A DNA stretch of 64,000 bases from Methanocella arvoryzae MRE50 (GTDB taxonomy: Archaea > Halobacteriota > Methanocellia > Methanocellales > Methanocellaceae): NCBI RefSeq assembly GCF_000063445.1, contig NC_009464.1:2728001-2792000 (forward strand), written 5' to 3'. The notes under the pieces are model-generated. The model was not told where the DNA came from and searched no databases. It saw only the letters and a list, made by a program, of their open reading frames with translations. A program made the position numbers and the translations under genes. This document shows positions 43,834 through 52,449 of the stretch, one piece after another. Position 1 is the first letter of the stretch. The number at the start of each line of letters is the position of its first letter.

Positions 43834-44853
43834 GTGGCTAACCGATGCTCGAAAACGATCGTTCAAAAACTCATCAGCATATCACTGTTGTGCTTACTCT
43901 TACTTGTAGCAGTACCGGCCGCTCTGGCTGAGCCCGGTAAAGCCGCTACTTCAACTCCCGTACCTACCGAGACAGTCACTCCTGCGCCGGCAATTACGCC
44001 GACTCCCGACGCTACGCCCGCTGTAACTCCTGATCCGACACCGACCACTAGAAAGGTTCTCTCGACGGCCAAGTGGGAGAACGACCACGTGTCCATGCTG
44101 GTGACCAACAACGGCGGCCCGGTTACTGTCGAGGCTTACATTGATGACCCATCAAACGCTGTCACTACTACAGTAAAGCAGGGTGCGACCGTCCGGGTCA
44201 ACACTAACTCGATCACTGCAGAGGAGGGCCAGATCATCGTCTTCGGCTTCAAGGCTTTCGAGAACGGCGTCCAGATCGACGAGTTCGAAGGCAGCCTCAT
44301 AGTAGGCCAGACTCAGGTATCCCCGACCCCTCTGCCGGAGACGTCCAGCCTTAGCGGCACTGTCATCGACTCTGCCACAAACGCCCCTGTCGAGGGTGCC
44401 GAAGTAGTGCTGAAGTCGCAGTCGTTCGACAAGGACTACAAAGCCGTGACTGACAGCTCGGGGTCTTACCTCTTAGCCAATATCTACCCCGATACCTACG
44501 ACATTATCATTACAAAGAACGGCTACAAGCAGGAGGTCCGCCACACGATCAGCAAGATCGAAGGCGCAGAGACGCTGGACGCCATAGCCATCCAGAAGGC
44601 CGCTACTGGCACCACGCCGACCACTGCGCCAGGAGCCGCTCCCACGCCCACCCCGGCCTCGCCTCTCGATGCCTGGCTCAGCCTCATCCTCAACCCGACT
44701 GCCTGTATCGCAACAGCCGGCGGTGCCGTAGGCCTCATCCTCAGCCTGACCGCGCTGTACGAGTGGATCCAGAGGCAGAAAGAGCAGCGCCGCTCCCGCG
44801 AAAACGGCCAGCAGCCCCCGGCAGAGCAGCCCCCCCAAGAATTAATATTATAG
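43834..44853 (+). CDS. Surface protein with TP linkers, carboxypeptidase-regulatory-like domain and C-terminal anchor
   Basis: The 339-residue product starts at a GTG preceded by AAGGGA. A signal peptide (about residues 1-32) is followed by a TP-rich linker. A beta domain (KVLSTAKWENDHVSML) and then a classical carboxypeptidase regulatory-like domain at about 168-250 (LSGTVIDSATNAPVEGAEV, SSGSYLLANIYPDTYDI) come next. After a second TP-rich linker a membrane helix lies near residue 290-312, then a charged cytoplasmic tail. Such proteins are likely glycosylation targets. No catalytic residues were seen. Confidence 0.82.
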   Translation: MANRCSKTIVQKLISISLLCLLLLVAVPAALAEPGKAATSTPVPTETVTPAPAITPTPDATPAVTPDPTPTTRKVLSTAKWENDHVSMLVTNNGGPVTVEAYIDDPSNAVTTTVKQGATVRVNTNSITAEEGQIIVFGFKAFENGVQIDEFEGSLIVGQTQVSPTPLPETSSLSGTVIDSATNAPVEGAEVVLKSQSFDKDYKAVTDSSGSYLLANIYPDTYDIIITKNGYKQEVRHTISKIEGAETLDAIAIQKAATGTTPTTAPGAAPTPTPASPLDAWLSLILNPTACIATAGGAVGLILSLTALYEWIQRQKEQRRSRENGQQPPAEQPPQELIL

Positions 44854-45055
44854 CTGAATAGCTGACGCATCCTGGCGGCCGGAATCTGCTCTCTTTTCCA
44901 GCATAAACGCCCGATCTGCCTTCTATTCTGTTCTTTAGGCTTGAGTGGCAGCACCCAAAGCTTAAAATACCTTTAATCGTAATTAGAATCGGGATTTAAA
45001 ATGCACAGAAGGAATCGTTTTATTCTCCGATACTGTTAGATTTTTTGACACGACA

Positions 45056-46525
45056 TTGAGAGATGGGGAACAGACACCCGGTGTCAGCCTGATGCCGGAG
45101 GAAAAAGTCTGGATCGCCCGCAACCTTGATTCGCTTGGTGTGGACGTTATCGAGGCCGGTTCGGCCGTGACTTCCGCAGGCGAGCGGGAGGGCATTAAGG
45201 CTGTTGTAAAAGAGCGCCTGAATGCCGAGATATGCAGTTTTGCCAGAGTTCTTAAGCAGGACATAGACTGCGCGCTCGAATGTGACGTTGACTCAGTCCA
45301 CCTTGTGGTCTCTGTCTCCGACCTGCATATCAAAGCGAAGCTGAAGAAGGACCGGGATTCGGTCAGGCAGATGGCCGTCGACGCGGTGGAGTACGCCAAA
45401 AAGCACGGGCTGATCGTCGAGCTGTCGGGCGAAGATGCCTCCCGGGCGGATCTGGACTACCTGACTTCGGTCTATCGTGCCGGCATCGATGCAGGGGCGG
45501 ACCGGCTCTGCTTCTGCGATACCGTGGGCGTGATGAACCCTGAGAGGACCTACGACCTCTTCTCGAGGCTGACCTCCGAGCTTAAGGTTCCGATCAGCAT
45601 CCACTGTCACAACGACTTCGGCTTAGCAACTGCAAATACCGTTGCCGCTCTACGGGGAGGGGCCGCCCAGTGCCACGTAACCGTCAACGGAGTCGGAGAG
45701 CGGGCCGGCAACACGGCGATCGAAGAGGTGGCCGTCGTCCTCAAGTCTCTTTACCAGGTCAACACGAACCTTGTCCTCCAGAACCTCTATCCGACCTCAA
45801 AGCTGGTCAGTCGCCTGATGGGTATTCCTGTAGGCACGAACAAGGCCCTGGTGGGCGAAAACGCGTTCATGCACGAGTCTGGCATCCACACTCACGGCTT
45901 GATGGCGAATACAGCTACCTATGAGCCCATCACCCCGGAGACTATCGGCCGCAAGCGGCAGATCGTCCTCGGCAAGCACGCGGGCCGTACCTCTGTCGTT
46001 CTGGCGCTGCGGGAGATCGGGCTTGAGGCTACCGACTCACAGGTCGACGAGATCACCGCCCGGATCAAAGACCTCGGGGACAAAGGCAAGCACGTCACCG
46101 ACGCGGACCTGATGTCTATCGCGGACAGCGTGCTGGATATGCAGTCGGAGGCCCGGATCAAGCTGATCGACTGCACGGTGCTTTCGGGCAACCACGCCAC
46201 CCCAACGGCTTCGCTGAAGGTGACTATCGATGGCCAGGAGGTCGTCGAGTCCGGCGTCGGCCTGGGCCCTGTGGACGCAGCCCTGAACGCGTTGAGGAAG
46301 GCGGTCATGGGAGTTGCCGACATCAAGCTGGAAGAGTACCGTGTCGAAGCTATAACTGGAGGCACCGATGCGCTGGTCGAGGTCTGGGTCAAGATGTCCA
46401 GGGGCGACCGGTTCATCAGCGCCAGGGGCGCAGGGCCGGACATCATCATGGCTTCCGTCATCGCCTTCATCGAGGGAATGAACCGGCTGGTGCAGGAGAA
46501 GAATGGCATATCTGCAAAGCACTAG
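45056..46525 (+). CDS. 2-isopropylmalate/citramalate synthase family enzyme (LeuA/CimA)
   Basis: The enzyme condenses acetyl-CoA with a 2-oxo acid, opening the leucine (LeuA) or isoleucine (CimA) branch. The TIM barrel has RDGEQTPG at the metal site, SIHCHNDFGLATAN with the two metal His, and NGVGERAGNTAIEE. A LeuA-type C-terminal regulatory dimer domain occupies about residues 365-489 (VESGVGLGPVDAALNAL). The first ordinary start is the TTG at 45056, giving 489 residues. This would lack the first barrel strand: the open frame continues upstream with VRFFDTTL and no ATG, GTG or TTG before a TAG at 44984. LeuA and CimA cannot be separated by eye. It precedes ilvB by about 100 bases. Confidence 0.88.
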   Translation: MRDGEQTPGVSLMPEEKVWIARNLDSLGVDVIEAGSAVTSAGEREGIKAVVKERLNAEICSFARVLKQDIDCALECDVDSVHLVVSVSDLHIKAKLKKDRDSVRQMAVDAVEYAKKHGLIVELSGEDASRADLDYLTSVYRAGIDAGADRLCFCDTVGVMNPERTYDLFSRLTSELKVPISIHCHNDFGLATANTVAALRGGAAQCHVTVNGVGERAGNTAIEEVAVVLKSLYQVNTNLVLQNLYPTSKLVSRLMGIPVGTNKALVGENAFMHESGIHTHGLMANTATYEPITPETIGRKRQIVLGKHAGRTSVVLALREIGLEATDSQVDEITARIKDLGDKGKHVTDADLMSIADSVLDMQSEARIKLIDCTVLSGNHATPTASLKVTIDGQEVVESGVGLGPVDAALNALRKAVMGVADIKLEEYRVEAITGGTDALVEVWVKMSRGDRFISARGAGPDIIMASVIAFIEGMNRLVQEKNGISAKH

Positions 46526-46622
46526 CTGCGGTGGCTGAAATGAAGAATAATGATAAACTATTAATAATGCTAAAACGTTACCTTCAAGCACTATCTTTAA
46601 TGAATCTAAAGGAGGTAAGCAA

Positions 46623-48323
46623 GTGAGTCCGAATGAGTCCAGGAGGATCCCGGGCGCCAGAGCGCTGCTCGAGGCCCTCCAGCGCGAGGGTGTCGATACC
46701 ATTTTCGGCTACCCCGGCGGCCAGATTCTGCCGGTCTACGACGAGCTGTACGATTCAAAGCTGCGTCATATACTGGTCAGGCACGAACAGGCTGCGGCCC
46801 ACGCCGCAGACGGCTATGCTAGAGCAACGGGGCGCACAGGCGTATGCCTGGCAACGAGCGGCCCGGGGGCCACAAACTTAGTAACCGGCATAGCGACGGC
46901 CTACATGGACTCGGTTCCCGTCGTAGCAATCACGGGGCAGGTGCCCGTTCCGATGATCGGCAACGACGCGTTCCAGGAGGCGGACATCACGGGGATCACC
47001 ATACCGATCACCAAGCATAACTACCTCATCAAGAACGTCAAAGAACTCACTCACACGGTGAAAGAGGCCTTTTACGTCGCCTCGTCAGGCAGGCCCGGAC
47101 CGGTGCTGATTGACCTGCCCAAAGACGTCCAGAACGCGTTAGTCGAATTCTCCTATCCTGAGTCGGTACAGCTCCAGAGCTATAAGCCCACCTTCTCAGG
47201 CCACCCGCTCCAGATCAAGAAGGCGTGCGCCCTCATCGAGAAGGCCGAGCGGCCTGTGCTGTACGTCGGCGGCGGGGCCATCATCGCCGGCGCCCACGAG
47301 GAGGTCAGGACTCTGGCTGAGACGATCATGGCACCTGTGACCACCACGCTGATGGGCAAGGGTGCCTTCCCGGAGGATCATCCCCTGTCGCTGGGCATGC
47401 TGGGCATGCACGGCACCAGGTACGCAAACTACTCGATCATAGACTGCGATCTGTTAATTGCGATAGGCGCCAGGTTCAGCGATCGTGTGACTGGCAAGCT
47501 GGAAAGCTTCGCCCCTAACGCTAAGATCGTCCACATCGATATCGATCCGGCAGAGATGGGTAAGAATGTGAAGGTTGACGTGCCAATCGTGGGAGACGCT
47601 AAGGTGATCCTCAAGAAGATCATCTCCACACTGAAGCTGAAGCTTCCGAAGTCTGCGGAGTGGCTCAAGAAGATCGACCTCTGGAAGCGGGAGTACCCCC
47701 TGGACTTTGACGATGCTGCGGGCGACCTGAAGCCTCAGTATGTCATCAAGATGATAAACGAGATGACCAGAGACGGGATCTTTGTCACCGAAGTGGGCCA
47801 GGCACAGATGTGGTCGGCGCACTACATCAAGTGCAAGAGCCCGCGCACCTTCATCTCGTCGGGCGGCCTGGGCACGATGGGCTACGGCTTCCCCGCTGCC
47901 ATGGGCGCTAAGATCGGCTGCCCGGACAAGAACGTCTGGAACATCGCCGGGGACGGCAGCATCCAGATGAACATCCAGGAGCTGGCCACGGTGGTAGAGA
48001 ACGACATCAAGGTCAACGTGGCCATCATCAACAACCGGTACCTGGGCATGGTCCGGCAGTGGCAGGAGCTGTTCTTCAACAGGCGGTACTCCTACACGAA
48101 CATGACCGGCCAGCCGAACTTCGTCAAGGTCGCCGAGGCCTACGACGCAGTGGGCATAGAAGTGACAAAGAAGTCGGAAGTCAAGGACGCCATAAAGCAG
48201 TCGCTGAAGGCAGACAGATCAGTCTTCATCGACTTCAAGGTTTCGAGAGAGGAGAACGTGTTCCCAATGGTTCCTGCAGGCGCAAGTATCAACGAGTTCG
48301 TCGAGAGAGGGGGGTCGAGATAA
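46623..48323 (+). CDS. ilvB: Acetolactate synthase large subunit IlvB
   Basis: IlvB joins pyruvate with pyruvate or 2-oxobutyrate, the first common step to valine, leucine and isoleucine. The 566-residue protein has the catalytic Glu in [14 protein letters not shown] near residue 60, an FAD-binding middle domain, and the C-terminal thiamine-diphosphate motif GDGSIQMN ending in NN. The start is a GTG at 46623 with a complete AAGGAGGT seven bases ahead, the best ribosome binding site I noticed in the window. ilvN follows directly. Confidence 0.96.
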   Translation: MSPNESRRIPGARALLEALQREGVDTIFGYPGGQILPVYDELYDSKLRHILVRHEQAAAHAADGYARATGRTGVCLATSGPGATNLVTGIATAYMDSVPVVAITGQVPVPMIGNDAFQEADITGITIPITKHNYLIKNVKELTHTVKEAFYVASSGRPGPVLIDLPKDVQNALVEFSYPESVQLQSYKPTFSGHPLQIKKACALIEKAERPVLYVGGGAIIAGAHEEVRTLAETIMAPVTTTLMGKGAFPEDHPLSLGMLGMHGTRYANYSIIDCDLLIAIGARFSDRVTGKLESFAPNAKIVHIDIDPAEMGKNVKVDVPIVGDAKVILKKIISTLKLKLPKSAEWLKKIDLWKREYPLDFDDAAGDLKPQYVIKMINEMTRDGIFVTEVGQAQMWSAHYIKCKSPRTFISSGGLGTMGYGFPAAMGAKIGCPDKNVWNIAGDGSIQMNIQELATVVENDIKVNVAIINNRYLGMVRQWQELFFNRRYSYTNMTGQPNFVKVAEAYDAVGIEVTKKSEVKDAIKQSLKADRSVFIDFKVSREENVFPMVPAGASINEFVERGGSR

Positions 48324-48845
48324 ATGGCCGCCGGCTCTACGAACGGAAGCTCCCGCACTCTGTCAGTGCTGGTAGCCAACAAGCCCGGTGTGCTCACGCA
48401 TGTGTCCGGCCTGTTCAGCAGGCGCGGCTATAACATAGACTCTCTCACTGTGGGGGTGACTGAGAACCCGGACATCTCTCGTATGACCATCGTGGTACAC
48501 GGCGACGAGCAGGTGATCGAACAGGTCACCAAGCAGCTCAACAAGCTCATCGACATCATCAAAGTGGTCGACATCAGCCACCAGGAATCCGTCGACAGGG
48601 AGCTGGCGCTGATCAAAGTCTCCGCCAAAGCCAAAGACCGCAGCGAGATCATCCAGATCGTCGACATCTTCCGGGCCAAAATCGTCGACGTCTCCTCCGA
48701 GAGCCTGATCATCGAGGTCACCGGCAGCATCGACAAGATCGACGCCCTCGAAGAGCTCATGCGGCCCTTCGGGATCAAAGAGATGGTGCGGACTGGGAAA
48801 GTGGCACTGGTCAGAGGCACGAAGCTCACTCAGTTCGATAAATAG
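48324..48845 (+). CDS. ilvN: Acetolactate synthase regulatory subunit IlvN
   Basis: The 173-residue protein has an N-terminal ACT domain ([29 protein letters not shown]) that binds valine for feedback control. A second ACT-like domain (about 90-165, [18 protein letters not shown]) completes it. It forms the holoenzyme with IlvB. The ATG follows the ilvB stop with no intergenic base, so the two are made together. Confidence 0.95.
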   Translation: MAAGSTNGSSRTLSVLVANKPGVLTHVSGLFSRRGYNIDSLTVGVTENPDISRMTIVVHGDEQVIEQVTKQLNKLIDIIKVVDISHQESVDRELALIKVSAKAKDRSEIIQIVDIFRAKIVDVSSESLIIEVTGSIDKIDALEELMRPFGIKEMVRTGKVALVRGTKLTQFDK

Positions 48846-48900
48846 AGCGCTGAAGGCGCTCATAGGGCCTTCGGCCCGGGTTTGCCCGATTTAAAAAAAA
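48845..48900 (+). terminator. Paired hairpins after ilvN
   Basis: GAGCGC/GCGCTC (48845-48861) and GGGCC/GGCCC (48865-48877) are two perfect short stems overlapping or directly following the ilvN stop, followed by CCCGGG-type pairing and an A run. There is no strong T run on the plus strand, so terminator function is only probable. Confidence 0.4.
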
Positions 48901-49097
48901 CAAACCATTGTGTACCCTAAAAAACGGGGTACACTCCTTTCCCACGAAACTCAAGCTATAGACCTGCTGATTACAAGTCAAAATATTATTCTCTCCGATC
49001 CTCTCAGCCCCTCACCATACTCCTCTCTGATCCACCCGAGATCGTTCTCTCTGATCTCCGAGCACTCCGAAACCTCCGACCTCTGGGAACTCCCCAT

Positions 49098-49211
49098 CCT
49101 CTTAACGTGGTAATAGCTCAGAGACATGGGGACTTCAAGTTGGACGTCCAAATTAGACCTTTTAAGCTCGCATTTCAGGCATTCCTGGTATGCGGACTCA
49201 AGCATGCCCGG
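49098..49211 (-). pseudogene. Relic of a GxxExxY-family (PD-(D/E)XK_3-like) gene
   Basis: Read on the minus strand, 38 codons encode GMLESAYQECLKCELKRSN then LDVQLEVPMSLSYYHV. This matches the conserved start of GxxExxY proteins (Gly, Glu and Tyr at the defining spacing, then the ELxxxxLxVxxEVPxxLxY pattern). A full family member is about 125 residues. Both sides here run into repeat sequence instead. Function of the family is not established; it resembles PD-(D/E)XK nucleases. The fragment is embedded in the repeat island. Confidence 0.75.
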
Positions 49212-49220
49212 GCCGCCAAG

Positions 49221-49440
49221 CACTCGCATTATGAAAAATGGGATATTTAGGTAGAGGCTATGAAAAATTAGAAGTTGGCCCTGTATAGGTCGAAAATACC
49301 GCCAAGCACTCGCTGGATGATAAATGGGGATTTTCAGGTAGAGGCTATGAAAAATTGAAAGTTGGCCCTGTGTGAGTCGAAAATACCGCCAGGCACGCCA
49401 AGGAGCCAAGCTCGCCAAGAGCTAATTTTTCATGGAACGC
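49221..49440 (+). repeat. CTTGGCG-family dispersed repeat, copy 2 (two tandem units)
   Basis: Unit 1 begins with CACTCGC at 49221 and unit 2 with CACTCGC at 49307, a period of 86 bases. Both contain AGGTAGAGGCTATGAAAAATT and GTTGGCCCTGT. Bases 49334-49440 match the reverse complement of 12123-12229 with one mismatch. From about 49390 to 49525 the sequence passes into reiterated GCCAAG and CTTGGCG words, on one strand and then the other, forming another inverted repeat. Confidence 0.85.
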
Positions 49441-49539
49441 CAAGGGGCCAAGCACGCCAAGCCCTTTTAATCAGGATCATGATAAAGAAGTCCTTGGCGT
49501 GCTTGGCTTCTTGGCGTTCCATGAAAAATCTGGGTCAGG

Positions 49540-49800
49540 GAGGTGTTGAGAGGTCGGAGGGGAGGTCGGAGAGGTTCATGGAGTTTAGCGAGAACGTTCA
49601 AGCTGGGAGGTCAGGGAGGTCATGGAGGTCAGAGAGGAGGTTATGTGAGTACCCCGAGGTCAGAGAGAATTAACTTAAAAAATCCTCACGGACCTTTCCA
49701 CACTCCCGGGCCTCTTCTCCGACCTCTGACCCTCTCGAACCTCCCAGCTTGAAAATCCTCTCAGAACTCCCGGGAACTCCCCAACCTCCAGAGGTTTTCA
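49540..49800. repeat. GGAGGTC-word inverted repeat
   Basis: The left arm (about 49540-49670) is built of GGAGGTC, GGTCGGAG and GGTCAGAG words. The right arm (about 49690-49800) uses their complements (GACCTCTGACC, CGAACCTCCCAGCTTG). A short AT-rich spacer (TTAACTTAAAAAATCC) separates them. CAAGCTGGGAGGT on the left pairs with ACCTCCCAGCTTG on the right almost perfectly. Open frames through it are low-complexity and not genes. Confidence 0.75.
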
Positions 49801-50032
49801 TCGGCTTAACTTGAAAAACCAGTTATCATGAGATGAGTGCTTGGCGGCCTTGCAACCATCACCCATGCAACACGTTTTTCATATGGGTCCATGGAGATAG
49901 GAGTACATGAGAGGGGCCGGAGGATCAGAGGGAACTTTTCTCGGGAGGGGTCGGGGGGTCCGGAGGATCAGAGAGGGGGAAGGTGAGGAGCCAGAGGATC
50001 AGGGAGAATAAGTTAAACTATATTGAACACCA

Positions 50033-50203
50033 ATGAGTTCTACTATTCTGGAAAGACTTTATTTATCTACCGGCCAGGATGTGGCCAGTATACAGAATAA
50101 TCAATCATGCCAGAAGCACGGGGATAATGGTCTTACTTACAAGGGAGACCTTCGTATGGGCCATAACAGCGTTCCGATTGTTGTCTCACATCGTTTGGGC
50201 TAA
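50033..50203 (+). CDS. Possible 56-residue small protein
   Basis: An ATG at 50033 opens 56 codons to a TAA at 50201-50203, beginning MSSTILERLYLSTG and ending VPIVVSHRLG. A TATA-like AAACTATATTG lies 12-20 bases upstream, so at most a leaderless transcript is possible; no ribosome binding site is visible. I do not recognise it. Codon use is more AT-rich than in the neighbouring genes. It lies at the border of the repeat island and may be chance or a remnant. Confidence 0.3.
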   Translation: MSSTILERLYLSTGQDVASIQNNQSCQKHGDNGLTYKGDLRMGHNSVPIVVSHRLG

Positions 50204-50252
50204 CTGATACAAGTAATTGACCTGCTATAGCGGCACAGCCGCCGCCGAAAGG

Positions 50253-50295
50253 TTGACGTGCGTCAAACTCCATGCTGTTATATGGTCATGAGACC
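50253..50295 (+). promoter_or_regulatory. Promoter region with two palindromes before the MerR-type gene
   Basis: TTGACG/CGTCAA with a 2-base spacer (50253-50266) lies just upstream of a TATA-like GTTATAT (50277-50283). GGTC/GACC around ATGA (50284-50295) lies between the TATA box and the ATG at 50315. The first is placed for an activator, the second for a repressor. Autoregulation by the MerR protein is plausible. Confidence 0.45.
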
Positions 50296-50314
50296 ACTAT
50301 GCTGGTGATGTGTA

Positions 50315-51178
50315 ATGTCCCCTGACGACGACCTTCAGATTTCGATCGGCAAGTTTTCGCAGATCACGAGCCTCTCTCCGAGAGCTCTGCGGCTGTACGA
50401 CGAGAAAGGCCTGCTGTGCCCAAAACGAGATCTGTTCAACAACTACCGCTTCTATACGTCTGGCCAGATAGAAGTGGGCCTGAAGATCAGGACGCTGAGC
50501 TGGATGGGTTTCAGCTGTGCGGAAATCGAGGAGCTGCTGGGTTATCTGGACGACCCTGCCGGGCACGAGGCCCGGATCGAACAGATGTTCAAGGTAAGGC
50601 TCGCTCAGACGCAGATCGAGATCCAGAAGCTGAAGAAGGTCGAGGAGATCCTTCAGGGGAAGAGAGCCATCGAGGTGTTATACGTGACCACTACAGAACC
50701 CATAATCAAGGAAATCCCTGAAGTACGCGTGATCAGCAAACGCGGTACGGGCGCACCGCAGCAAGTCATCCCCGGCCTGATCGGCGCGGTGATGCAGCAG
50801 ATCTTCAGCCCGGCCAACCAGCGGGGCAACGTGAACATTTGCGGCCCTATCACGCTGCTGTTTAACGGAGAGACTCTGACGAAAACCCCTGAGGAGTGGG
50901 GCATAGCCCACCTCGAATGGGAAATTGCCGTACCCATAGTCGGACGCATCTCAGTCGAGCCGGGCTTCGAAGTCAAAGCGCTGCCGGGCGGCAGGATGGT
51001 GACTATTGTCTACACTGGCCCGTATCATGAGGTTGGGGGTGCATACACGAAGGTCATCGATTATATCGGCAGCCACGGGCTGACGGTAAACGGCCTTTGC
51101 AGAGAGATGTACCTGAACAACCCGCAGGAAGTGCCGGAGAGCAAGCTGATGACTGAAATCCAGATGCCGGTGGCCTGA
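50315..51178 (+). CDS. MerR-family regulator with GyrI-like effector domain
   Basis: The 287-residue protein has an N-terminal MerR winged helix (IGKFSQITSLSPRALRLYDEKGLL). A dimerisation coiled coil runs at about residues 88-118 (RLAQTQIEIQKLKKVEEIL). A C-terminal GyrI/SOUL-like ligand-binding domain starts near residue 128 and ends in YTGPYHEVGGAYTKVIDYI. This is the BmrR/TipA-like architecture that senses cationic or amphipathic drugs. No transporter lies next to it, so the target is unclear. It could act on its own promoter. Confidence 0.88.
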   Translation: MSPDDDLQISIGKFSQITSLSPRALRLYDEKGLLCPKRDLFNNYRFYTSGQIEVGLKIRTLSWMGFSCAEIEELLGYLDDPAGHEARIEQMFKVRLAQTQIEIQKLKKVEEILQGKRAIEVLYVTTTEPIIKEIPEVRVISKRGTGAPQQVIPGLIGAVMQQIFSPANQRGNVNICGPITLLFNGETLTKTPEEWGIAHLEWEIAVPIVGRISVEPGFEVKALPGGRMVTIVYTGPYHEVGGAYTKVIDYIGSHGLTVNGLCREMYLNNPQEVPESKLMTEIQMPVA

Positions 51179-51269
51179 GAGCGGCCACTATTTTCCGACA
51201 GGCTCCTGCTTAAAACGCATATTTTAATACTACCCTGCGCATAATGGCTTTAGCCAGCGGAGAAGTCAT

Positions 51270-52439
51270 ATGCGCAGGAATGTCTCAGCGGGAATCAGTG
51301 CGGCTATTAAGGGTCAGAGTCAGGCCTACGATAGGTCACTGTCCCTGTACGCCTGTAAAAATAGCGATGCCGTCAGGCGCCGCCCGGACCACGAAGATAT
51401 CCGCCAGCCATTTTTCCACGACGGCGACCGTATTGTACACTCCAAGGCCTACGCCCGGTACATCGATAAGACTCAAGTTTTCTACCTGGTGAAAAACGAT
51501 CACATCACCCACCGGGTGCTGCACGTCCAGCTGGTATCCAAGATCGCCCGGCTTATCGGAAGATCTTTGCAGCTGAACGAGGACCTGATTGAGGCTATCG
51601 CTCTCGGCCACGACATCGGCCATGCCCCGTACGGTCACGATGGCGAGACTTACCTGTCGAAGTGCTGTGTAAGGCATGGCATCGGAGGCTTCCACCACAA
51701 CGCGCAGAGCGTGTGGGCGCTGGACAGGATCGAGAGCCTCAACCTGACACTTCAGGTACTGGACGGCATTCTGGCCCATAACGGCGAGGCACACGACTTT
51801 GAAGTCCATCCTTGCCGGGATAAAAGCTGGGAAGTGCTGGACGAGGAAATGGCGCGGAGCATGCGCCAGCACGAAGGCTACTCGGGCATCATGCCGATGA
51901 CTCTGGAGGGCTGTGTCGTCAGAGTATCGGATACGATCAGCTATGTGGGCAGGGACATCGAGGACGCCATCACACTCGGGCTGATCAGCCGGGAAGACGT
52001 GCCTGCGGACTGTGCAGAAGTACTGGGAAGCACCAACCGGGACATCGTGAACAATCTTGTGGTCGACGTGATCGAGAACAGCTACAACAAGGATTATATT
52101 GCCCTCAGCGACGAGATGGCGCAGGCGATGAAAGCGCTCAAGGAGTTCAATTACCGGAATATCTACACGAACAAGGAGATCAAAAGCCAGTCGGCCAAGA
52201 TCCAGAACATGTTCGACATGATGTTCGATGAGTTGCTGGACGACGTCAGGAAGAACGGCAGCGAGTCCAGGATTTACATGAGCTACGCCAAAGCCCTCGA
52301 TGCCCGGAGGCTGGAAAAATATCTGGACGGCCTCTCCGAACCCGAGATTGTACGGGATTTCATCGCCGGCATGACCGACGAATACTTCAACGACACGTTC
52401 AGAGAGCTGTTCCTGCCTGTGAAAAAGGCGAGGTACTAG
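51270..52439 (+). CDS. HD-domain phosphohydrolase, dGTPase-like
   Basis: The 389-residue protein has the HD metal site: HITHRVLHVQLVSKIAR, then GHDIGHAPYGHDGE at about residues 112-125, and the later conserved Asp in VRVSDTISYVGRD. That arrangement is typical of dGTP triphosphohydrolase-related proteins. It probably hydrolyses dNTPs or another nucleotide. The start ATG is preceded by GCGGAG at a good distance. The gene ends 10 bases from a convergent methyltransferase gene. Confidence 0.85.
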   Translation: MRRNVSAGISAAIKGQSQAYDRSLSLYACKNSDAVRRRPDHEDIRQPFFHDGDRIVHSKAYARYIDKTQVFYLVKNDHITHRVLHVQLVSKIARLIGRSLQLNEDLIEAIALGHDIGHAPYGHDGETYLSKCCVRHGIGGFHHNAQSVWALDRIESLNLTLQVLDGILAHNGEAHDFEVHPCRDKSWEVLDEEMARSMRQHEGYSGIMPMTLEGCVVRVSDTISYVGRDIEDAITLGLISREDVPADCAEVLGSTNRDIVNNLVVDVIENSYNKDYIALSDEMAQAMKALKEFNYRNIYTNKEIKSQSAKIQNMFDMMFDELLDDVRKNGSESRIYMSYAKALDARRLEKYLDGLSEPEIVRDFIAGMTDEYFNDTFRELFLPVKKARY

Positions 52440-52449
52440 CGCCCGGCTC

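Larger units (their letters stand above)
48990..50012. repeat. Composite repeat island downstream of ilvN
   Basis: About 1 kb without an intact gene. The left end (48990-49080) is CCTC-rich (CCTCTCAGCCCC, GATCTCCG) and the right end (49910-50010) is the opposite strand of the same vocabulary (GGAGGATCAGAG). The whole therefore has degenerate inverted ends. Inside lie a GxxExxY relic, two tandem 86-base CTTGGCG-type units, and an inner inverted repeat of GGAGGTC words. Nested arrangement suggests repeated insertion at the same spot. Confidence 0.7.

Noticed and set aside
45001-45039. 12-codon frame before the LeuA/CimA gene as an attenuation leader peptide
   Set aside because: It has Arg and few branched-chain residues, and no terminator or antiterminator hairpins follow; it is kept only as part of the start-codon puzzle.
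48978-49418. Open frame of 146 codons across the repeat island
   Set aside because: Apart from the short GxxExxY relic it is translated repeat sequence, with two copies of the same 86-base unit producing duplicated peptides.
49540-50010. Regularly repeated GGAGGTC words resembling a CRISPR array
   Set aside because: Words are 6-8 bases, spacing varies, there are no unique spacers of constant length, and no cas genes are in the window.
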